Assembly: GCA_021732405.1 (NCBI GenBank)
Contig: JAKFVB010000008.1
Location: 1 to 47,324 of the forward strand
Source of the DNA: Methylotenera sp.
Lineage (GTDB): Bacteria; Pseudomonadota; Gammaproteobacteria; Burkholderiales; Methylophilaceae
Direction: 5' to 3'
DNA: 47,324 nucleotides
The position numbers were made by a program, and so were the translations under genes. Position 1 is the stretch's first letter, and each line of letters opens with the position of its first letter. The notes beneath the pieces are model-generated. The model was not told where the DNA came from. It made no database searches and saw only the letters and a list, made by a program, of their open reading frames with translations. Positions 38,610 through 47,324 of this stretch are shown here, piece after piece.

Positions 38610-40069
38610 GTCAGCACCTCTGCTTGCGTTTGTGCATATTTTTTCAGCACTTTTTGCGCTTGTTCTGCATCGCTAAAATGATATTTTTTTTCTTTGATTT
38701 CTTGATATTGCTCATGGCCCTTGCCAGCAAGCAGCACAATATCGCCAGCCTTGGCCGCAAATATGCCCACCGAAATCGCTTTTGCGCGATCTTGCTCAAT
38801 TAAGTAATTGCCCTGCATGCCTTGCAAAATTTCGTTAATGATTTTGCGTTTGTTTTCATGCCTCGGATTATCCGATGTCACCACGACCGCATCGGCCAAA
38901 TAACTGGCTATTTTGCCCATTAACTCGCGCTTGCCTGCATCACGGTTACCGCCACAGCCAAACACGCAAATCAGTTTTGCGCCTTCCTTTTTTTGCGCTT
39001 TTAAGGTGGTTAATACTTTTTCTAGCGCATCTGGCGTGTGTGCATAATCCACCACCACCAGTGGCAAGTTATCACCGCCAAATTGCTGCATGCGGCCAGC
39101 AGCTGATTGAATATTCGAAATCGCCCCTACTGCATCTTGCAAGCCCACATTGGATGCCAGCAAAGTTGCCAATACAGCCAGCACGTTATACACATTAAAG
39201 CGGCCAATCAGATTAGCGCGCACTTCGGCTTTGCCTTGAGGCGTGACGGCTACAAAGCTGAAGTAGGTATTTTCAAAATGCAGTTTTGTTGCGCGCACAT
39301 CGCCGTGGTCAATGCCATAGGTCGTCACTGGCGCGCCTATTAACTTTAAATCTTCCTCAATTTGCTGCCCAAAACTATCATCACAATTTAACACTGACAT
39401 TTTTAAATCAATGCTATCAAACAGGCGGCGTTTGGCTGCAGCATATTCTTCTAAAGTAATGTGGTAATCCAAATGGTCACGCGATAAATTGCTCAATACC
39501 GCAACATCAAACTCAACACCATTGACGCGACCTTGGTGCAAGCCGTGCGATGAAACTTCTAGCGCCGCGACTTCTGCGCCTTGCTGCAGGTAATCAGCCA
39601 ACATGGATTGCAAAAGAATAGCATCTGGCGTGGTATTGCTGGTTTCTGATAACTGCTCTGCAAAGCCATTACCCAGTGTGCCAATAACGGCGGTTTTGCG
39701 ATTTAAATAATTAAAGCACTGACTTAACCATTGCGTGATTGAAGTTTTGCCGTTAGTGCCAGTGACGCCTATAGTCCACAGCTGTGAAGATGGCTTTTTG
39801 TAATATTGCGCCGCAATATTACCCGCCTGCAGGCGCAAATTTTTAATGCCTATATTTTCAATATTCCAATCCGCATTCCAGCTAAAGTCTGCAGAATCCC
39901 AAATGACTGCACTTGCACCTTTTGCAATCGCATCTGCAATAAAATCCCGACCATCTTTTTTATCGCCCGGGTAGGCTAAAAATAGGCTGCCTTGCACCAC
40001 ATTACGGCTGTCGGCCGTCATATTTTTAATGGGAGTTTTGATGCGATAACTCTGAATGGCTTTGGTCAT
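38606..40069 (-). CDS. murE: UDP-MurNAc-dipeptide-meso-diaminopimelate ligase
   Basis: Adds the third stem residue. 487 residues. ATP loop GVTGTNGKTSITQWLS (about 98-113), EVSSHGLHQGRVNG (about 170-183), FGCGGNRDAGKRELMG, and SDNPRHE (about 397-403), the pattern associated with meso-diaminopimelate rather than lysine. Start overlaps the ftsI stop by ATGA. Points to gram-negative A1gamma peptidoglycan. Confidence 0.97.
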   Translation of the reverse strand: MTKAIQSYRIKTPIKNMTADSRNVVQGSLFLAYPGDKKDGRDFIADAIAKGASAVIWDSADFSWNADWNIENIGIKNLRLQAGNIAAQYYKKPSSQLWTIGVTGTNGKTSITQWLSQCFNYLNRKTAVIGTLGNGFAEQLSETSNTTPDAILLQSMLADYLQQGAEVAALEVSSHGLHQGRVNGVEFDVAVLSNLSRDHLDYHITLEEYAAAKRRLFDSIDLKMSVLNCDDSFGQQIEEDLKLIGAPVTTYGIDHGDVRATKLHFENTYFSFVAVTPQGKAEVRANLIGRFNVYNVLAVLATLLASNVGLQDAVGAISNIQSAAGRMQQFGGDNLPLVVVDYAHTPDALEKVLTTLKAQKKEGAKLICVFGCGGNRDAGKRELMGKIASYLADAVVVTSDNPRHENKRKIINEILQGMQGNYLIEQDRAKAISVGIFAAKAGDIVLLAGKGHEQYQEIKEKKYHFSDAEQAQKVLKKYAQTQAEVLT

Positions 40070-41793
40070 ATCACTTCCTTAGCGTCATCATCGTTAGTCG
40101 GAATCACCACATTATTATTGGGCGCATCTTGTGGCACGGCCAGCATACGCAGCGCATCTGCCATCACCGCGCTGAATACTGGCGCGGCCACAGTGCCACC
40201 GTAATATTCGCCATTGGTTGGTTCATCAATCATCACTGCCATAATCAAGCGCGGGTTAGATGCTGGCGCCATGCCGACAAAAGAGCCTACATATTTATCT
40301 TTTTCGTATCCAGCTTTACCCAGTTTATGTGCAGTACCTGTTTTACCACCTACGCGATAACCCGCGACTTGTGCTCTTAATGCTGTTCCGCCTGGCAAAA
40401 CCGCTAGTTCCAGCATCGATTTCATTTCATTGGCAACTTCTGCTGAAAATACTTGATGCCCAATTGTTGACTCTTTTAATTTAAGTAATGAAATCGTTTT
40501 AAGCTCGCCCTCATTGGCAAAAACGGTATACGCACGTGCCAGTTGCAACAAAGTCACGCTAATGCCGTGCCCATAAGACATGGTTGCCTGCTCAATTGGA
40601 CGCCAACTTTTATATGGCCTTAAACGGCCAGATGCCTCTCCAGGAAAGCCGATATTGGCGCGCGAGCCAAAGCCGAACTGATTAAACGTGCTCCAAAGTG
40701 CTTCGCGCTTTAGGCTTAATGCCATTTTGGCAGAACCCACATTAGAGGATTTTTGTATCACTTCAGCCACGGTTAACACGCCATGTGGATGCGCGTCGTG
40801 TATGGTGGCGGTGCCAATTGTCATATAGCCAGGCGCTGTTTGAATCTGCGTATCAGGTTTGTAGTCGCCAAATTCCATCGCCGCAGCTGCCGTCATAGGT
40901 TTTAAGGTTGAGCCAGGCTCAAACACATCGGTAATGACGCGATTACGGGTTTTCCCGATAATATTCACAGGATTATTAGGGTTATAGGTAGGCAAATTAA
41001 CCATAGCCAAGACTTCGCCTGTTTTGGCATCCAGCACCACTGCGGCACCTGCCTTTGCTTTATGCTTTTCGACTGCTTTCAATAACTCTCTAAACACCAA
41101 GTATTGAATGCGCCGATCAATACTTAACACAATATCGCGTCCATCTTGCGGCACTTTTACATCTTCTAAATCTTCAACTATGCGACCTTTTGCATCTTTA
41201 ATCACCTTGCGGCTACCTGCTTTGCCTGATAAATGACTGTTCTGCGCTAGCTCAAAACCTTCTTGTCCAATATCATTAATATCGGTAAAACCCACCACAT
41301 GCGCTGTGACATCGCCCGCAGGATAAAAACGCTTATATTCGCGCTGCAAGAAAACGCCAGGAATCTTCAAACTCATGACTTTTTCGCCTAAATCTGGCGA
41401 AACGCGCCGCTTTAAATACACAAACTCGCGTTTTAAATTAGCAAATTTTTTATCAATATCTTTATTCTTTATTCCCAGCAATTTAGTAAGCGCCAGTTTT
41501 TGGTCTTTGCTGATTTTAACGTCTGGTGGGCTGGCCCAGACCGAATCTACAGGGCTACTAATCGCTAGTAAATCGCCATTTCTATCGGTAATTTTTCCGC
41601 GATGGGCTTGTAAACTGAGTGTGCGACTGTAGCGCGCCTCACCTTTTTGCTGCAAAAACTCTTTGTGTAAGCTTTGCAAATAAATACCGCGCACAAATAA
41701 CCCTGCAAGACCTATCAATATAACAATTAGCAATAGCCTACGCCGCCATACAGGCAGCTTTACCATTTGATGTTGAACAGAGTTGTAAGCCAT
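40066..41793 (-). CDS. ftsI: Septal transpeptidase FtsI (PBP3)
   Basis: Class B penicillin-binding protein crosslinking septal peptidoglycan. 575 residues. TM segment about 18-38, a dimerisation/pedestal region about 55-220, and the transpeptidase domain from about 230. Catalytic SxxK is EPGSTLKP (S295-K298); SxN is in QKSSNVG; KTG is in VGGKTGTAHK. It has no Shine-Dalgarno of note and lies 26 bp after ftsL. Partner of FtsW encoded at 33557-34723. Confidence 0.97.
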   Translation of the reverse strand: MAYNSVQHQMVKLPVWRRRLLLIVILIGLAGLFVRGIYLQSLHKEFLQQKGEARYSRTLSLQAHRGKITDRNGDLLAISSPVDSVWASPPDVKISKDQKLALTKLLGIKNKDIDKKFANLKREFVYLKRRVSPDLGEKVMSLKIPGVFLQREYKRFYPAGDVTAHVVGFTDINDIGQEGFELAQNSHLSGKAGSRKVIKDAKGRIVEDLEDVKVPQDGRDIVLSIDRRIQYLVFRELLKAVEKHKAKAGAAVVLDAKTGEVLAMVNLPTYNPNNPVNIIGKTRNRVITDVFEPGSTLKPMTAAAAMEFGDYKPDTQIQTAPGYMTIGTATIHDAHPHGVLTVAEVIQKSSNVGSAKMALSLKREALWSTFNQFGFGSRANIGFPGEASGRLRPYKSWRPIEQATMSYGHGISVTLLQLARAYTVFANEGELKTISLLKLKESTIGHQVFSAEVANEMKSMLELAVLPGGTALRAQVAGYRVGGKTGTAHKLGKAGYEKDKYVGSFVGMAPASNPRLIMAVMIDEPTNGEYYGGTVAAPVFSAVMADALRMLAVPQDAPNNNVVIPTNDDDAKEVI

Positions 41794-41819
41794 TTTTGTA
41801 TGTTTTTACTGAATCATTT

Positions 41820-42107
41820 CTACTGTATTAATTCCAAACTAACTTCTTCTTTTGCAATGACTTGAATACGCTTTGCATCTGGAACTTGCATTTTTAGCTT
41901 TTTAGCTGCCAATTCTTCTACGCGCGAATGCATGGCCCAAGTACTTTGCTCTAATTGCAATTGACCAAATTCTGTATCATATTTTTGCGTTAAGTTTTGT
42001 TGCTGCTCAAGCTCAAAATATAACTTGCGCGCTTTATGCTGGGCGGTAATTACACCCAAGCTCACGGCAATTAATGCAAAAAATAGAATGAAATTTAATC
42101 GTGTCAT
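41820..42107 (-). CDS. ftsL: Cell division protein FtsL
   Basis: Short bitopic divisome protein. 95 residues: a TM helix at about 4-22, then a coiled-coil-like stretch (ARKLYFELEQQQNLTQKYDTE, by position about 26-46) and a tail ending in VSLELIQ. Primary similarity is low in this family; the call rests on size, topology, and position between rsmH and ftsI, which is invariant in proteobacteria. Confidence 0.9.
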   Translation of the reverse strand: MTRLNFILFFALIAVSLGVITAQHKARKLYFELEQQQNLTQKYDTEFGQLQLEQSTWAMHSRVEELAAKKLKMQVPDAKRIQVIAKEEVSLELIQ

Positions 42108-42123
42108 TATTTATTAAATGCTC

Positions 42124-43143
42124 TTAAGCTATTGCCGTTCTTTCTGCCACGCGCATCACTGCACTTCTGCTGCGCGGGTTTTGTTTTACTTCAAAGGCAG
42201 TTGGCTTAATCGCTTTGCCTACTGCTTTTAACCTTGGTTGCGGCAAATCGATTGCTTTTACTGGAAAGCGCGCTGGCAAATCATCACGATTTTGTTCACC
42301 TTGAATAAATTGCTTCACGATTCGGTCTTCTAGCGAGTGAAAGCTAATCACCACCAATCTGCCTCCTACCGCGAGCAAATCTAAACACTTAGGCAAAATT
42401 AGCGATAACTCCTCAAGCTCCGAATTGACGTAAATCCGTAAAGCTTGAAAGGTGCGCGTTGCAGGGTTCTGCCCCGGTTCGATCTTGGGGATTGCACTTG
42501 CCACGATCTTGGCAAGCTGTCCTGTAGTGGTGATGGCGCGCCCGTCAGTGCGCTCCTTAATAATCGCCCTTGCAACCTGCTTAGCAAACCGTTCTTCACC
42601 ATAATCTTTTATCACTTTCCCTAATTGTTGCTCTGAAATTGTGGTTAACAGTTCTGCCACTGTTTTGCCACGCGTTTGGTCCATGCGCATATCCAGCGGC
42701 GCATCAAATCTAAAACTAAAGCCACGCTCACCCTCATCGATTTGCGGCGATGAAATGCCTAAATCCAACAAAATGCCGTCTACTTTGTTGAGGTTGTTAT
42801 TGCTTGCCAGATGATTGATTTCTGAAAAATGCAGATGTGAAATTTGGAAACGCTTATCTTGTATGCCCTGGCCTTCTGCCAAAGCGGCCAAATCGCGGTC
42901 AATCGCATATAAGTGGCCTGATTTTTCTAATCGCGATAAAATTAAACGGCTATGACCGCCGCGGCCAAAGGTGCCGTCAATATAAATGCCACTTGGTTTG
43001 ATGTTAAGTGCGTCAACCGCCTCGTTTAGCAAAACGGTGATATGTGCAGCCGATGGCGACTTTGAGGGGGAATTTGAAACTGAAGTCATAATCGATGCTG
43101 ACACTGAGGCTAATCTGGGCGCAGATTTCGCGCCCATCATCAT
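42124..43143 (-). CDS. rsmH: 16S rRNA (cytosine-1402-N4)-methyltransferase
   Basis: Methylates C1402 of 16S rRNA. Core signatures: [15 protein letters not shown] (about 34-48), [16 protein letters not shown] (about 54-69), [16 protein letters not shown] (about 121-136), [15 protein letters not shown] and [12 protein letters not shown]. From ATG 43143, which overlaps the mraZ stop, the protein has about 30 extra Ser/Ala-rich residues before the core. A start at ATG 43089 would remove 18 of them. The overlap and GAAGG upstream favour the long form. Confidence 0.95.
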   Translation of the reverse strand: MMMGAKSAPRLASVSASIMTSVSNSPSKSPSAAHITVLLNEAVDALNIKPSGIYIDGTFGRGGHSRLILSRLEKSGHLYAIDRDLAALAEGQGIQDKRFQISHLHFSEINHLASNNNLNKVDGILLDLGISSPQIDEGERGFSFRFDAPLDMRMDQTRGKTVAELLTTISEQQLGKVIKDYGEERFAKQVARAIIKERTDGRAITTTGQLAKIVASAIPKIEPGQNPATRTFQALRIYVNSELEELSLILPKCLDLLAVGGRLVVISFHSLEDRIVKQFIQGEQNRDDLPARFPVKAIDLPQPRLKAVGKAIKPTAFEVKQNPRSRSAVMRVAERTAIA

Positions 43144-43583
43144 AGTGAGAAACCTTCTAGTTCTGCAGGCATTTCAGCGCCATCGCTGGTTAAAATCCCT
43201 AGCTGTTTATTCCAAGCATCCAGATTCCACAACTCAAAGTGACTGCCCTGACCAACAAACATTACATCTTTATCTAAAGATGCAAAATCACGCAGCACAG
43301 AAGACACCAACAAGCGACCAGCACTATCCAATGTCAAGTCCTCTGCCTGTCCTACCATCATGCGTTGGTATGCACTGGTTTGCGGATTGAAACTGGATAA
43401 ACTATTGATTTTGGCTTCTATTGGCGCCCATGCTGGTTGCGGATACAGTAATAAGCAACGATGTGGATGCGCGGTTAAAATCAAATTGCCCGCACTCTGC
43501 GCCAACAAAGCATCGCGATGCTTAGCAGGCACTGCAAGCCTGTACTTAGCATCCATACTTAAAAGTGTTGCGCCGCGAAACAT
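43140..43583 (-). CDS. mraZ: Transcriptional regulator MraZ
   Basis: AbrB/SpoVT-like DNA-binding protein, first gene and autorepressor of the dcw cluster. 147 residues: two MraZ half-domains, the first with [17 protein letters not shown] (about 8-24) and the second with [19 protein letters not shown] (about 82-100), both carrying the D-x-K/G-R-L/I-x-V/P pattern. Its presumed operator, four GTGNN repeats, lies at 43686-43720. Confidence 0.96.
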   Translation of the reverse strand: MFRGATLLSMDAKYRLAVPAKHRDALLAQSAGNLILTAHPHRCLLLYPQPAWAPIEAKINSLSSFNPQTSAYQRMMVGQAEDLTLDSAGRLLVSSVLRDFASLDKDVMFVGQGSHFELWNLDAWNKQLGILTSDGAEMPAELEGFSL

Positions 43584-43685
43584 GATTGAGATAAACCGCC
43601 CTTTAATTTTTGAGTTTTTATTGGTTTTTAGTGGTTAAGTTGGGGCTTGAGCGCAAATACTTAATACTCAAATGAGTCCAAAATA

Positions 43686-43720
43686 CCCACTAAACTCCAC
43701 TTTTCACCACTAAATTGCAC
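43686..43720 (-). promoter_or_regulatory. MraZ-box array (four repeats, 10-bp period)
   Basis: On the minus strand: GTGCA, GTGGT, GTGGA, GTGGG, each separated by exactly five bases. MraZ operators of other bacteria are 10-bp-spaced GTGG/TGGG-type direct repeats in front of mraZ. The array begins at the last two bases of the candidate -10 box and covers the expected transcription start, so MraZ binding would block initiation. Confidence 0.85.
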
Positions 43721-43747
43721 TATAGATAAAAAAAAAGGTCTTTGCAA
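43719..43747 (-). promoter_or_regulatory. Candidate sigma70 promoter of the dcw cluster
   Basis: TTGCAA (43747-43742), a 17-bp spacer holding nine consecutive T, and TATAGT (43724-43719) on the minus strand. Boxes match consensus 4/6 and 5/6. The start would be near 43712, giving a leader of about 130 nt before mraZ. Confidence 0.65.
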
Positions 43748-43913
43748 GCACTTTTTGACTATTTTTTCTTTATAAGACAAAGACTTAGCGTATTTTTCTC
43801 ATTAAAATAATAGTTATAATAATCAAAGAGATATTAAATTAAGTGAATGTAAAATATAAGCGTTGGAGATTATGTGTTTGAATTGAATCAAGAGGGTAAT
43901 AACTAAGGAAATT
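43748..43913. other. AT-rich gap between rnpB and the dcw promoter
   Basis: No ORF. It should contain the 3' trailer and end signal of rnpB and any upstream element of the mraZ promoter, but no clear hairpin-T-tract terminator is visible. Confidence 0.4.
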
Positions 43914-44262
43914 GAAGCTGGCCGATAAGCCGGGTTTTGTCAGCTTTATTGCTAAAGCGGACAGTCATTCATCTAGGCGCACCATTACTGGTACACTCAA
44001 GCTATCTACCCGCTGGCAGCGCGAGCAACGCCTTATTAACCGAAGTTAAAATGCCAGCCTATTTGATATTGCTGCAAATGGAGGTTACCGCGTTTCACAT
44101 CCACACTCGAAAGTGTTTACTCGTCTCTGTGGCCCTATTCCGCGCCTTATACTCGAGAAAACCCAAGCTTTCAGCGTACGGCCGTTAGCCGTCATCTTGC
44201 TCTGTGCAGCCCGGACTTTCCTCCCCCTAACAAGTTAGGCAGCGACTGTCTGGCCAGCTTCG
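43914..44262 (-). ncRNA. rnpB: RNase P RNA, class A
   Basis: Catalytic RNA that trims tRNA 5' leaders. On the minus strand it begins GAAGCTGGCCAGACAGTCGC and soon has GGAGGAAAGTCCGGGC (44224-44209), the conserved 5' signature of bacterial RNase P RNA, and ends with ACAAAACCCGGCTTATCGGC followed by CAGCTTC. The first and last segments (GAAGCTGGCC / GGCCAGCTTC) pair to form helix P1. Length of about 349 nt fits class A. Ends are set by P1 and are approximate by a few bases. Confidence 0.96.
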
Positions 44263-44267
44263 AATAT

Positions 44268-44273
44268 ATTTTA
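44268..44273 (-). promoter_or_regulatory. -10 box of rnpB
   Basis: TAAAAT on the minus strand ends six bases before the 5' end of RNase P RNA, the right distance for a -10 box. No good -35 is visible at 16-18 bp. Confidence 0.45.
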
Positions 44274-44298
44274 ACACGCCTGTGCGATGTATCTATTT

Positions 44299-44796
44299 TT
44301 AACGGATTTTTTGTTTGTTTTGATAAGGTAAATACACTGTACGCTGCAACCATAAGCGCAACTTAACCGATTCTGCATGCTGACTTTTTTGCAACAATGT
44401 TTGTAGATACGATTCTGAGTAAAGCCATAATTTTTCGCGCTTATCGTAAAAATAGTCGCAAGCTTTAGCTTGCCTGCGAGCTATTTCACTCACGCTTAAA
44501 CCCACAATCGGCAATATATCTTCATCAACAACCCAAAGCGCATCATTTGCCTCAACAACCCGCACTTGTAGCTGGTTAAAAGCATAGTAGCGACCTTGAA
44601 AAGGCTTAAGAGGGGCATCAGCGCAAGCGTGATAAAGCCACAATAACAGGCCTAGGATAGGCTTTGCAAGCAAGGCACCCCAAAGCACAACCACAACTAC
44701 CGCACTTGCACCCATATATTGAATCGCCAGATGAGTGAGTGCCGCACAGATTGCTACGCCTAAAGCATAATGAACAATCAGTTTCATTCGTTGCAA
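44299..44796 (-). CDS. Unknown membrane protein between pyrC and rnpB
   Basis: Not recognised. 165 residues with two hydrophobic segments near the N-terminus (about 7-25 and 29-56, short loop between) and a C-terminal cytoplasmic domain of about 105 residues containing FQGRYYAFNQLQVRV, WVVDEDILPIVGLS and DYFYDKREKLWLYSE. The regular alternation of strands and a helix suggests a small folded domain. It lies 18 bp after pyrC on the same strand, so it is probably cotranscribed with it. Confidence 0.75.
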   Translation of the reverse strand: MQRMKLIVHYALGVAICAALTHLAIQYMGASAVVVVVLWGALLAKPILGLLLWLYHACADAPLKPFQGRYYAFNQLQVRVVEANDALWVVDEDILPIVGLSVSEIARRQAKACDYFYDKREKLWLYSESYLQTLLQKSQHAESVKLRLWLQRTVYLPYQNKQKIR

Positions 44797-44814
44797 TCAA
44801 TTAAAATAATAGCC

Positions 44815-45861
44815 TTAGTCGTGCGAAACTCTCCAACCTAACAGCTGGCCTGCTCTTAAAGGTATAAGTACATCGCTATCAAACGGCAAGGTGTGTGGGA
44901 CTTGCCAAGTTTCTTTCAGCAAAGTGATTTGCTGAGTGTTGCGCGGCAAACCATAAAAATCTGCACCATAAAAACTGGCAAATCCTTCTAACTTATCCAG
45001 CGCATTGGCATTTTCAAAGGCTTCCGCATATAGCTCCATGGCTGTATGCGCGGTATACATACCTGCGCAGCCACAAGCGGCTTCTTTGGTTCGTTTGGCA
45101 TGTGGCGCACTATCTGTCCCCAAGAAAAACTTAGCATTGCCAGAAGTGGCGGCTTTCACCAGCGTCAAACGATGTTCTTCACGTTTTAAAATGGGCAAAC
45201 AATAATGATGTGGCTGAATACCGCCTTTAAACATATCATTGCGATTCATCAATAAATGATGCGCGGTAATCGTTGCTGCAACGTTATTGGGCGCAGCATG
45301 CACAAAATCAGCCGCATCCTTAGTGGTAATATGCTCAAACACAATTTTAAGTGCTGGAAAGGTGTTAAGTAATGGCACCATATTGCGCTCGATAAACACT
45401 TTTTCGCGGTCAAACACGTCCACATCGCTATCGGTTACCTCAGCATGCGCCAACAAAGGCATGCCGAGTTTCTCCATCGCTGCTAAAGCTTTAACGCAAT
45501 GACCTAAATTAGTCACACCAGAATCTGAATTGGTTGTGGCGCCCGCAGGGTATAGCTTAACGCCATGCACGATTCCGCTGGCTTTAGCGATAGCAATTTC
45601 TTCAGCTGTCGTGTTGTCCGTTAAGTACAGCGTCATTAGCGGCTCAAAATTTAGGCCTGCTGGCAGCGCATCTAAAATGCGTTGCCTGTAAGCAATCGCC
45701 AATTCAGTTGTAGTGACTGGCGGACGCAAATTTGGCATCACAATCGCCCGCGCAAATTGCTTGGCAGTATCTGGCAGCACTGCTTTCAGCGCGGCGCCAT
45801 CTCTTAAATGCAAGTGCCAGTCATCTGGGCGGGTAATCGTTAGCGTCTTTATATCAGTCAT
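44815..45861 (-). CDS. pyrC: Dihydroorotase (class II)
   Basis: Zinc amidohydrolase closing carbamoyl-aspartate to dihydroorotate in pyrimidine synthesis. 348 residues, the E. coli-like length. Signatures: [11 protein letters not shown] with two metal histidines (about 12-22), [16 protein letters not shown] with the carboxylated lysine (about 100-115), [11 protein letters not shown], and LGTDSAPH with the catalytic aspartate (about 248-255). Between rsmI and the unknown membrane protein. Confidence 0.96.
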   Translation of the reverse strand: MTDIKTLTITRPDDWHLHLRDGAALKAVLPDTAKQFARAIVMPNLRPPVTTTELAIAYRQRILDALPAGLNFEPLMTLYLTDNTTAEEIAIAKASGIVHGVKLYPAGATTNSDSGVTNLGHCVKALAAMEKLGMPLLAHAEVTDSDVDVFDREKVFIERNMVPLLNTFPALKIVFEHITTKDAADFVHAAPNNVAATITAHHLLMNRNDMFKGGIQPHHYCLPILKREEHRLTLVKAATSGNAKFFLGTDSAPHAKRTKEAACGCAGMYTAHTAMELYAEAFENANALDKLEGFASFYGADFYGLPRNTQQITLLKETWQVPHTLPFDSDVLIPLRAGQLLGWRVSHD

Positions 45862-45886
45862 TTTTAAATAGTTTCTATCATCTGTT

Positions 45887-46753
45887 TTACATATTCACTT
45901 TGGTATTTTTTAGGGTCAGCGCAAATTCGTACAAATCATTCTTCTTTTCTTGAGTGATTTCAGCGGTTAACTTTACCGCTTGTTTAAGCGGTAAATCAGT
46001 TAGCAGTAATTTTAATACGCGAACCGTTTCTTCAGAAAACTCTTCAGCTTCTTTTACTGCGGTAGCCTCAACCAACAGCACAAATTCACCTCGTTGTTGA
46101 TTAGTATCTGCCTCTAACCAAGCTTTGGCATCGGCCAAATGACAACTGTAAATTGTCTCAAAAGTTTTGGTTAACTCTCTGGCAAATGTAACGCGGCGCT
46201 CTGCGCCCAATACGTTTGCCATATCGTTCACGCTTTCTACAATGCGGTGCGGCGCTTCATAAAATACCAATGTCACCGTTTGCGCTTTTAATGCCTCTAG
46301 CGCTTTACGCCTAGCTGCGCCACTTGCAGGTAAAAATCCATGAAATAAAAAGCCGTTTTGTGCAATGCCTGAAGCGGATAATGCCGCAATCACTGCACTC
46401 ACACCCGGAATCGGCACCACTTTAATGCCTGCTTTGCGCACAAAATCCACCACTACTGCGCCTGGATCGCTAATGCCTGGCGTACCAGCATCGGTCACCA
46501 AGGCAATGTTTTCACCTGCGTTTAATTGCGCTAATAATTTTTCTGCTGATTGATGCTCGTTATGCTCATGCACCGCGATTAATTTTTTGCTAATGCCAAA
46601 ATGCGACAACAATCCAGAAGTGTGGCGCGTATCTTCTGCCGCGATTGCATCAACAGCTTTGAGTATTTCGAGCGCGCGCAAAGTAATATCGCCTAAATTG
46701 CCGATTGGCGTTGCGACAACATATAATGTGCTATTGGTTTTTAAATCGCTCAT
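45887..46753 (-). CDS. rsmI: 16S rRNA (cytidine-1402-2'-O)-methyltransferase
   Basis: Partner modification to RsmH on C1402 of 16S rRNA. 288 residues, tetrapyrrole-methylase fold: [21 protein letters not shown] (by position about 11-31), [11 protein letters not shown] (about 39-49), [14 protein letters not shown] (about 79-92), [17 protein letters not shown], and FYEAPHRI. Divergent from yraN, the usual arrangement. Both enzymes acting on C1402 (rsmH, rsmI) are in this window. Confidence 0.96.
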   Translation of the reverse strand: MSDLKTNSTLYVVATPIGNLGDITLRALEILKAVDAIAAEDTRHTSGLLSHFGISKKLIAVHEHNEHQSAEKLLAQLNAGENIALVTDAGTPGISDPGAVVVDFVRKAGIKVVPIPGVSAVIAALSASGIAQNGFLFHGFLPASGAARRKALEALKAQTVTLVFYEAPHRIVESVNDMANVLGAERRVTFARELTKTFETIYSCHLADAKAWLEADTNQQRGEFVLLVEATAVKEAEEFSEETVRVLKLLLTDLPLKQAVKLTAEITQEKKNDLYEFALTLKNTKVNM

Positions 46754-46802
46754 TTCACCATTTTAAGCCAAAGCGCTATTAATCATCTAAAAAATAAACT
46801 TA

Positions 46803-47156
46803 ATGAGATTAAATCAAGATAATTTAGGGTTAGCCGCAGAAAAATTAGCTGAAACTTTTTTGGTCGGTCATGGACTTAAATTATTGACACGCAATTATCA
46901 CTGCCGTTTTGGTGAAATTGATTTGATTATGCTTGACGCCAAAACACTGGTGTTTGTTGAGGTGCGATTAAGAACAAATACGCAGTTTGGCAGCGCTGGC
47001 AATAGCATTACCCCTCAAAAAATGCAAAAACTTATCCTAACAGCACAACATTACCTACAATTACATGGCGAACAGCCATGCCGCTTTGATGCCATCTTAA
47101 TGCATGCAGTTGATACAAAATCAATTGAGTGGGTGCGTAATGCATTTGACGCATAA
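46803..47156 (+). CDS. yraN: YraN family protein (UPF0102)
   Basis: Small nuclease-fold protein of unproved function. 117 residues. The restriction-endonuclease-like core shows GLAAEKLAETFL (about 9-20), NYHCRFGEIDLIMLD (about 31-45) and LVFVEVRLRTN (about 49-59), with the E-D-ExR/K acidic set. Position next to rsmI and before a BON lipoprotein matches the rsmI-yraN-dolP region in other proteobacteria (diaA is absent here). Confidence 0.92.
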   Translation: MRLNQDNLGLAAEKLAETFLVGHGLKLLTRNYHCRFGEIDLIMLDAKTLVFVEVRLRTNTQFGSAGNSITPQKMQKLILTAQHYLQLHGEQPCRFDAILMHAVDTKSIEWVRNAFDA

Positions 47157-47201
47157 AGGGCGTATGATGCGCAAAAATTACCTGTCTTTTTGGAGCAAGC
47201 A

Positions 47202-47324
47202 ATGAATTTAATCTTGAAATTTGTATTAGCAGCAACTTTAATGAGCCAACTGGCCGCTTGTGTGCCTGTAGTCGTTGGCGGCGCAGCTGCTGGCGGCGCT
47301 GTGGCGGCAGATAGGCGTACTTCT
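47202..47324 (+). CDS. BON-domain lipoprotein (DolP-like), N-terminal part
   Basis: Cut by the window end. 41 codons from ATG 47202, with GGAG six bases upstream. The translation is a lipoprotein signal peptide with lipobox LAAC (C20), then VPVVVGGAAAGG and AVAADRRTS, the typical entry of DolP/YraP outer-membrane lipoproteins. The BON domains themselves are outside the window, so the name depends on this N-terminus and on the position after yraN. Confidence 0.75.
   Translation, partial: MNLILKFVLAATLMSQLAACVPVVVGGAAAGGAVAADRRTS

Overview
The window reads as housekeeping chromosome of a low-to-moderate GC betaproteobacterium, most likely a methylotroph of the family Methylophilaceae (Methylotenera-like). 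This rests on gene order (transketolase-gap-pgk-pyk-purC; argB-pyrimidine nucleotidase-slmA; pyrC-rnpB-mraZ-dcw) and on general family resemblance, not on a database match. No transposon, prophage, CRISPR array, tRNA or rRNA was seen. It starts inside ppc and ends inside a BON-type lipoprotein gene.

Layout. 1-9222 (all minus): the first 156 codons of PEP carboxylase, inorganic pyrophosphatase, a DedA membrane protein, a YkvA/DUF1232 protein, purC, then lower glycolysis (pyk, pgk, gap) and transketolase, with terminators after ppa, pgk and tkt. 9570-13121: a small accessory-looking patch with an exported ATP-dependent DNA ligase (LigE type), a small exported protein with a PEP-CTERM-like tail and a hairpin-rich leader, a BON-domain periplasmic protein, a Gfo/Idh/MocA oxidoreductase and a thioredoxin-fold protein. 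13178-20312 (mostly plus): rsmE, an unknown four-helix membrane protein, an N-acetylglutamate synthase (argA) carrying an N-terminal XRE-type helix-turn-helix, a methyltransferase on the opposite strand, argB, a HAD pyrimidine nucleotidase, slmA, and a cold-shock/DUF1294 gene split by an apparent one-base deletion.

20359-46753 (all minus) is one long co-oriented run, given here in transcription order: rsmI, pyrC, an unknown membrane protein, RNase P RNA, then the complete division and cell wall cluster mraZ-rsmH-ftsL-ftsI-murE-murF-mraY-murD-ftsW-murG-murC-murB-ddl-ftsQ-ftsA-ftsZ-lpxC, then a 60-residue membrane protein, a soluble lytic transglycosylase, an NDUFA9-like dehydrogenase and cca. 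Many dcw junctions overlap (ATGA or TAATG), so translational coupling is likely. A TTGCAA-N17-TATAGT promoter and four 10-bp-spaced GTGNN repeats in front of mraZ fit MraZ autoregulation. 46803-47324 (plus): yraN and the start of a DolP-like lipoprotein.

The most unusual item is the HTH-ArgA fusion. The first enzyme of arginine synthesis carries its own DNA-binding domain, sits next to argB, and has a perfect inverted repeat at its presumed transcription start; a different perfect palindrome abuts the argB start codon. This could be a self-regulating 'trigger enzyme' for arginine synthesis, an inference that can be tested.
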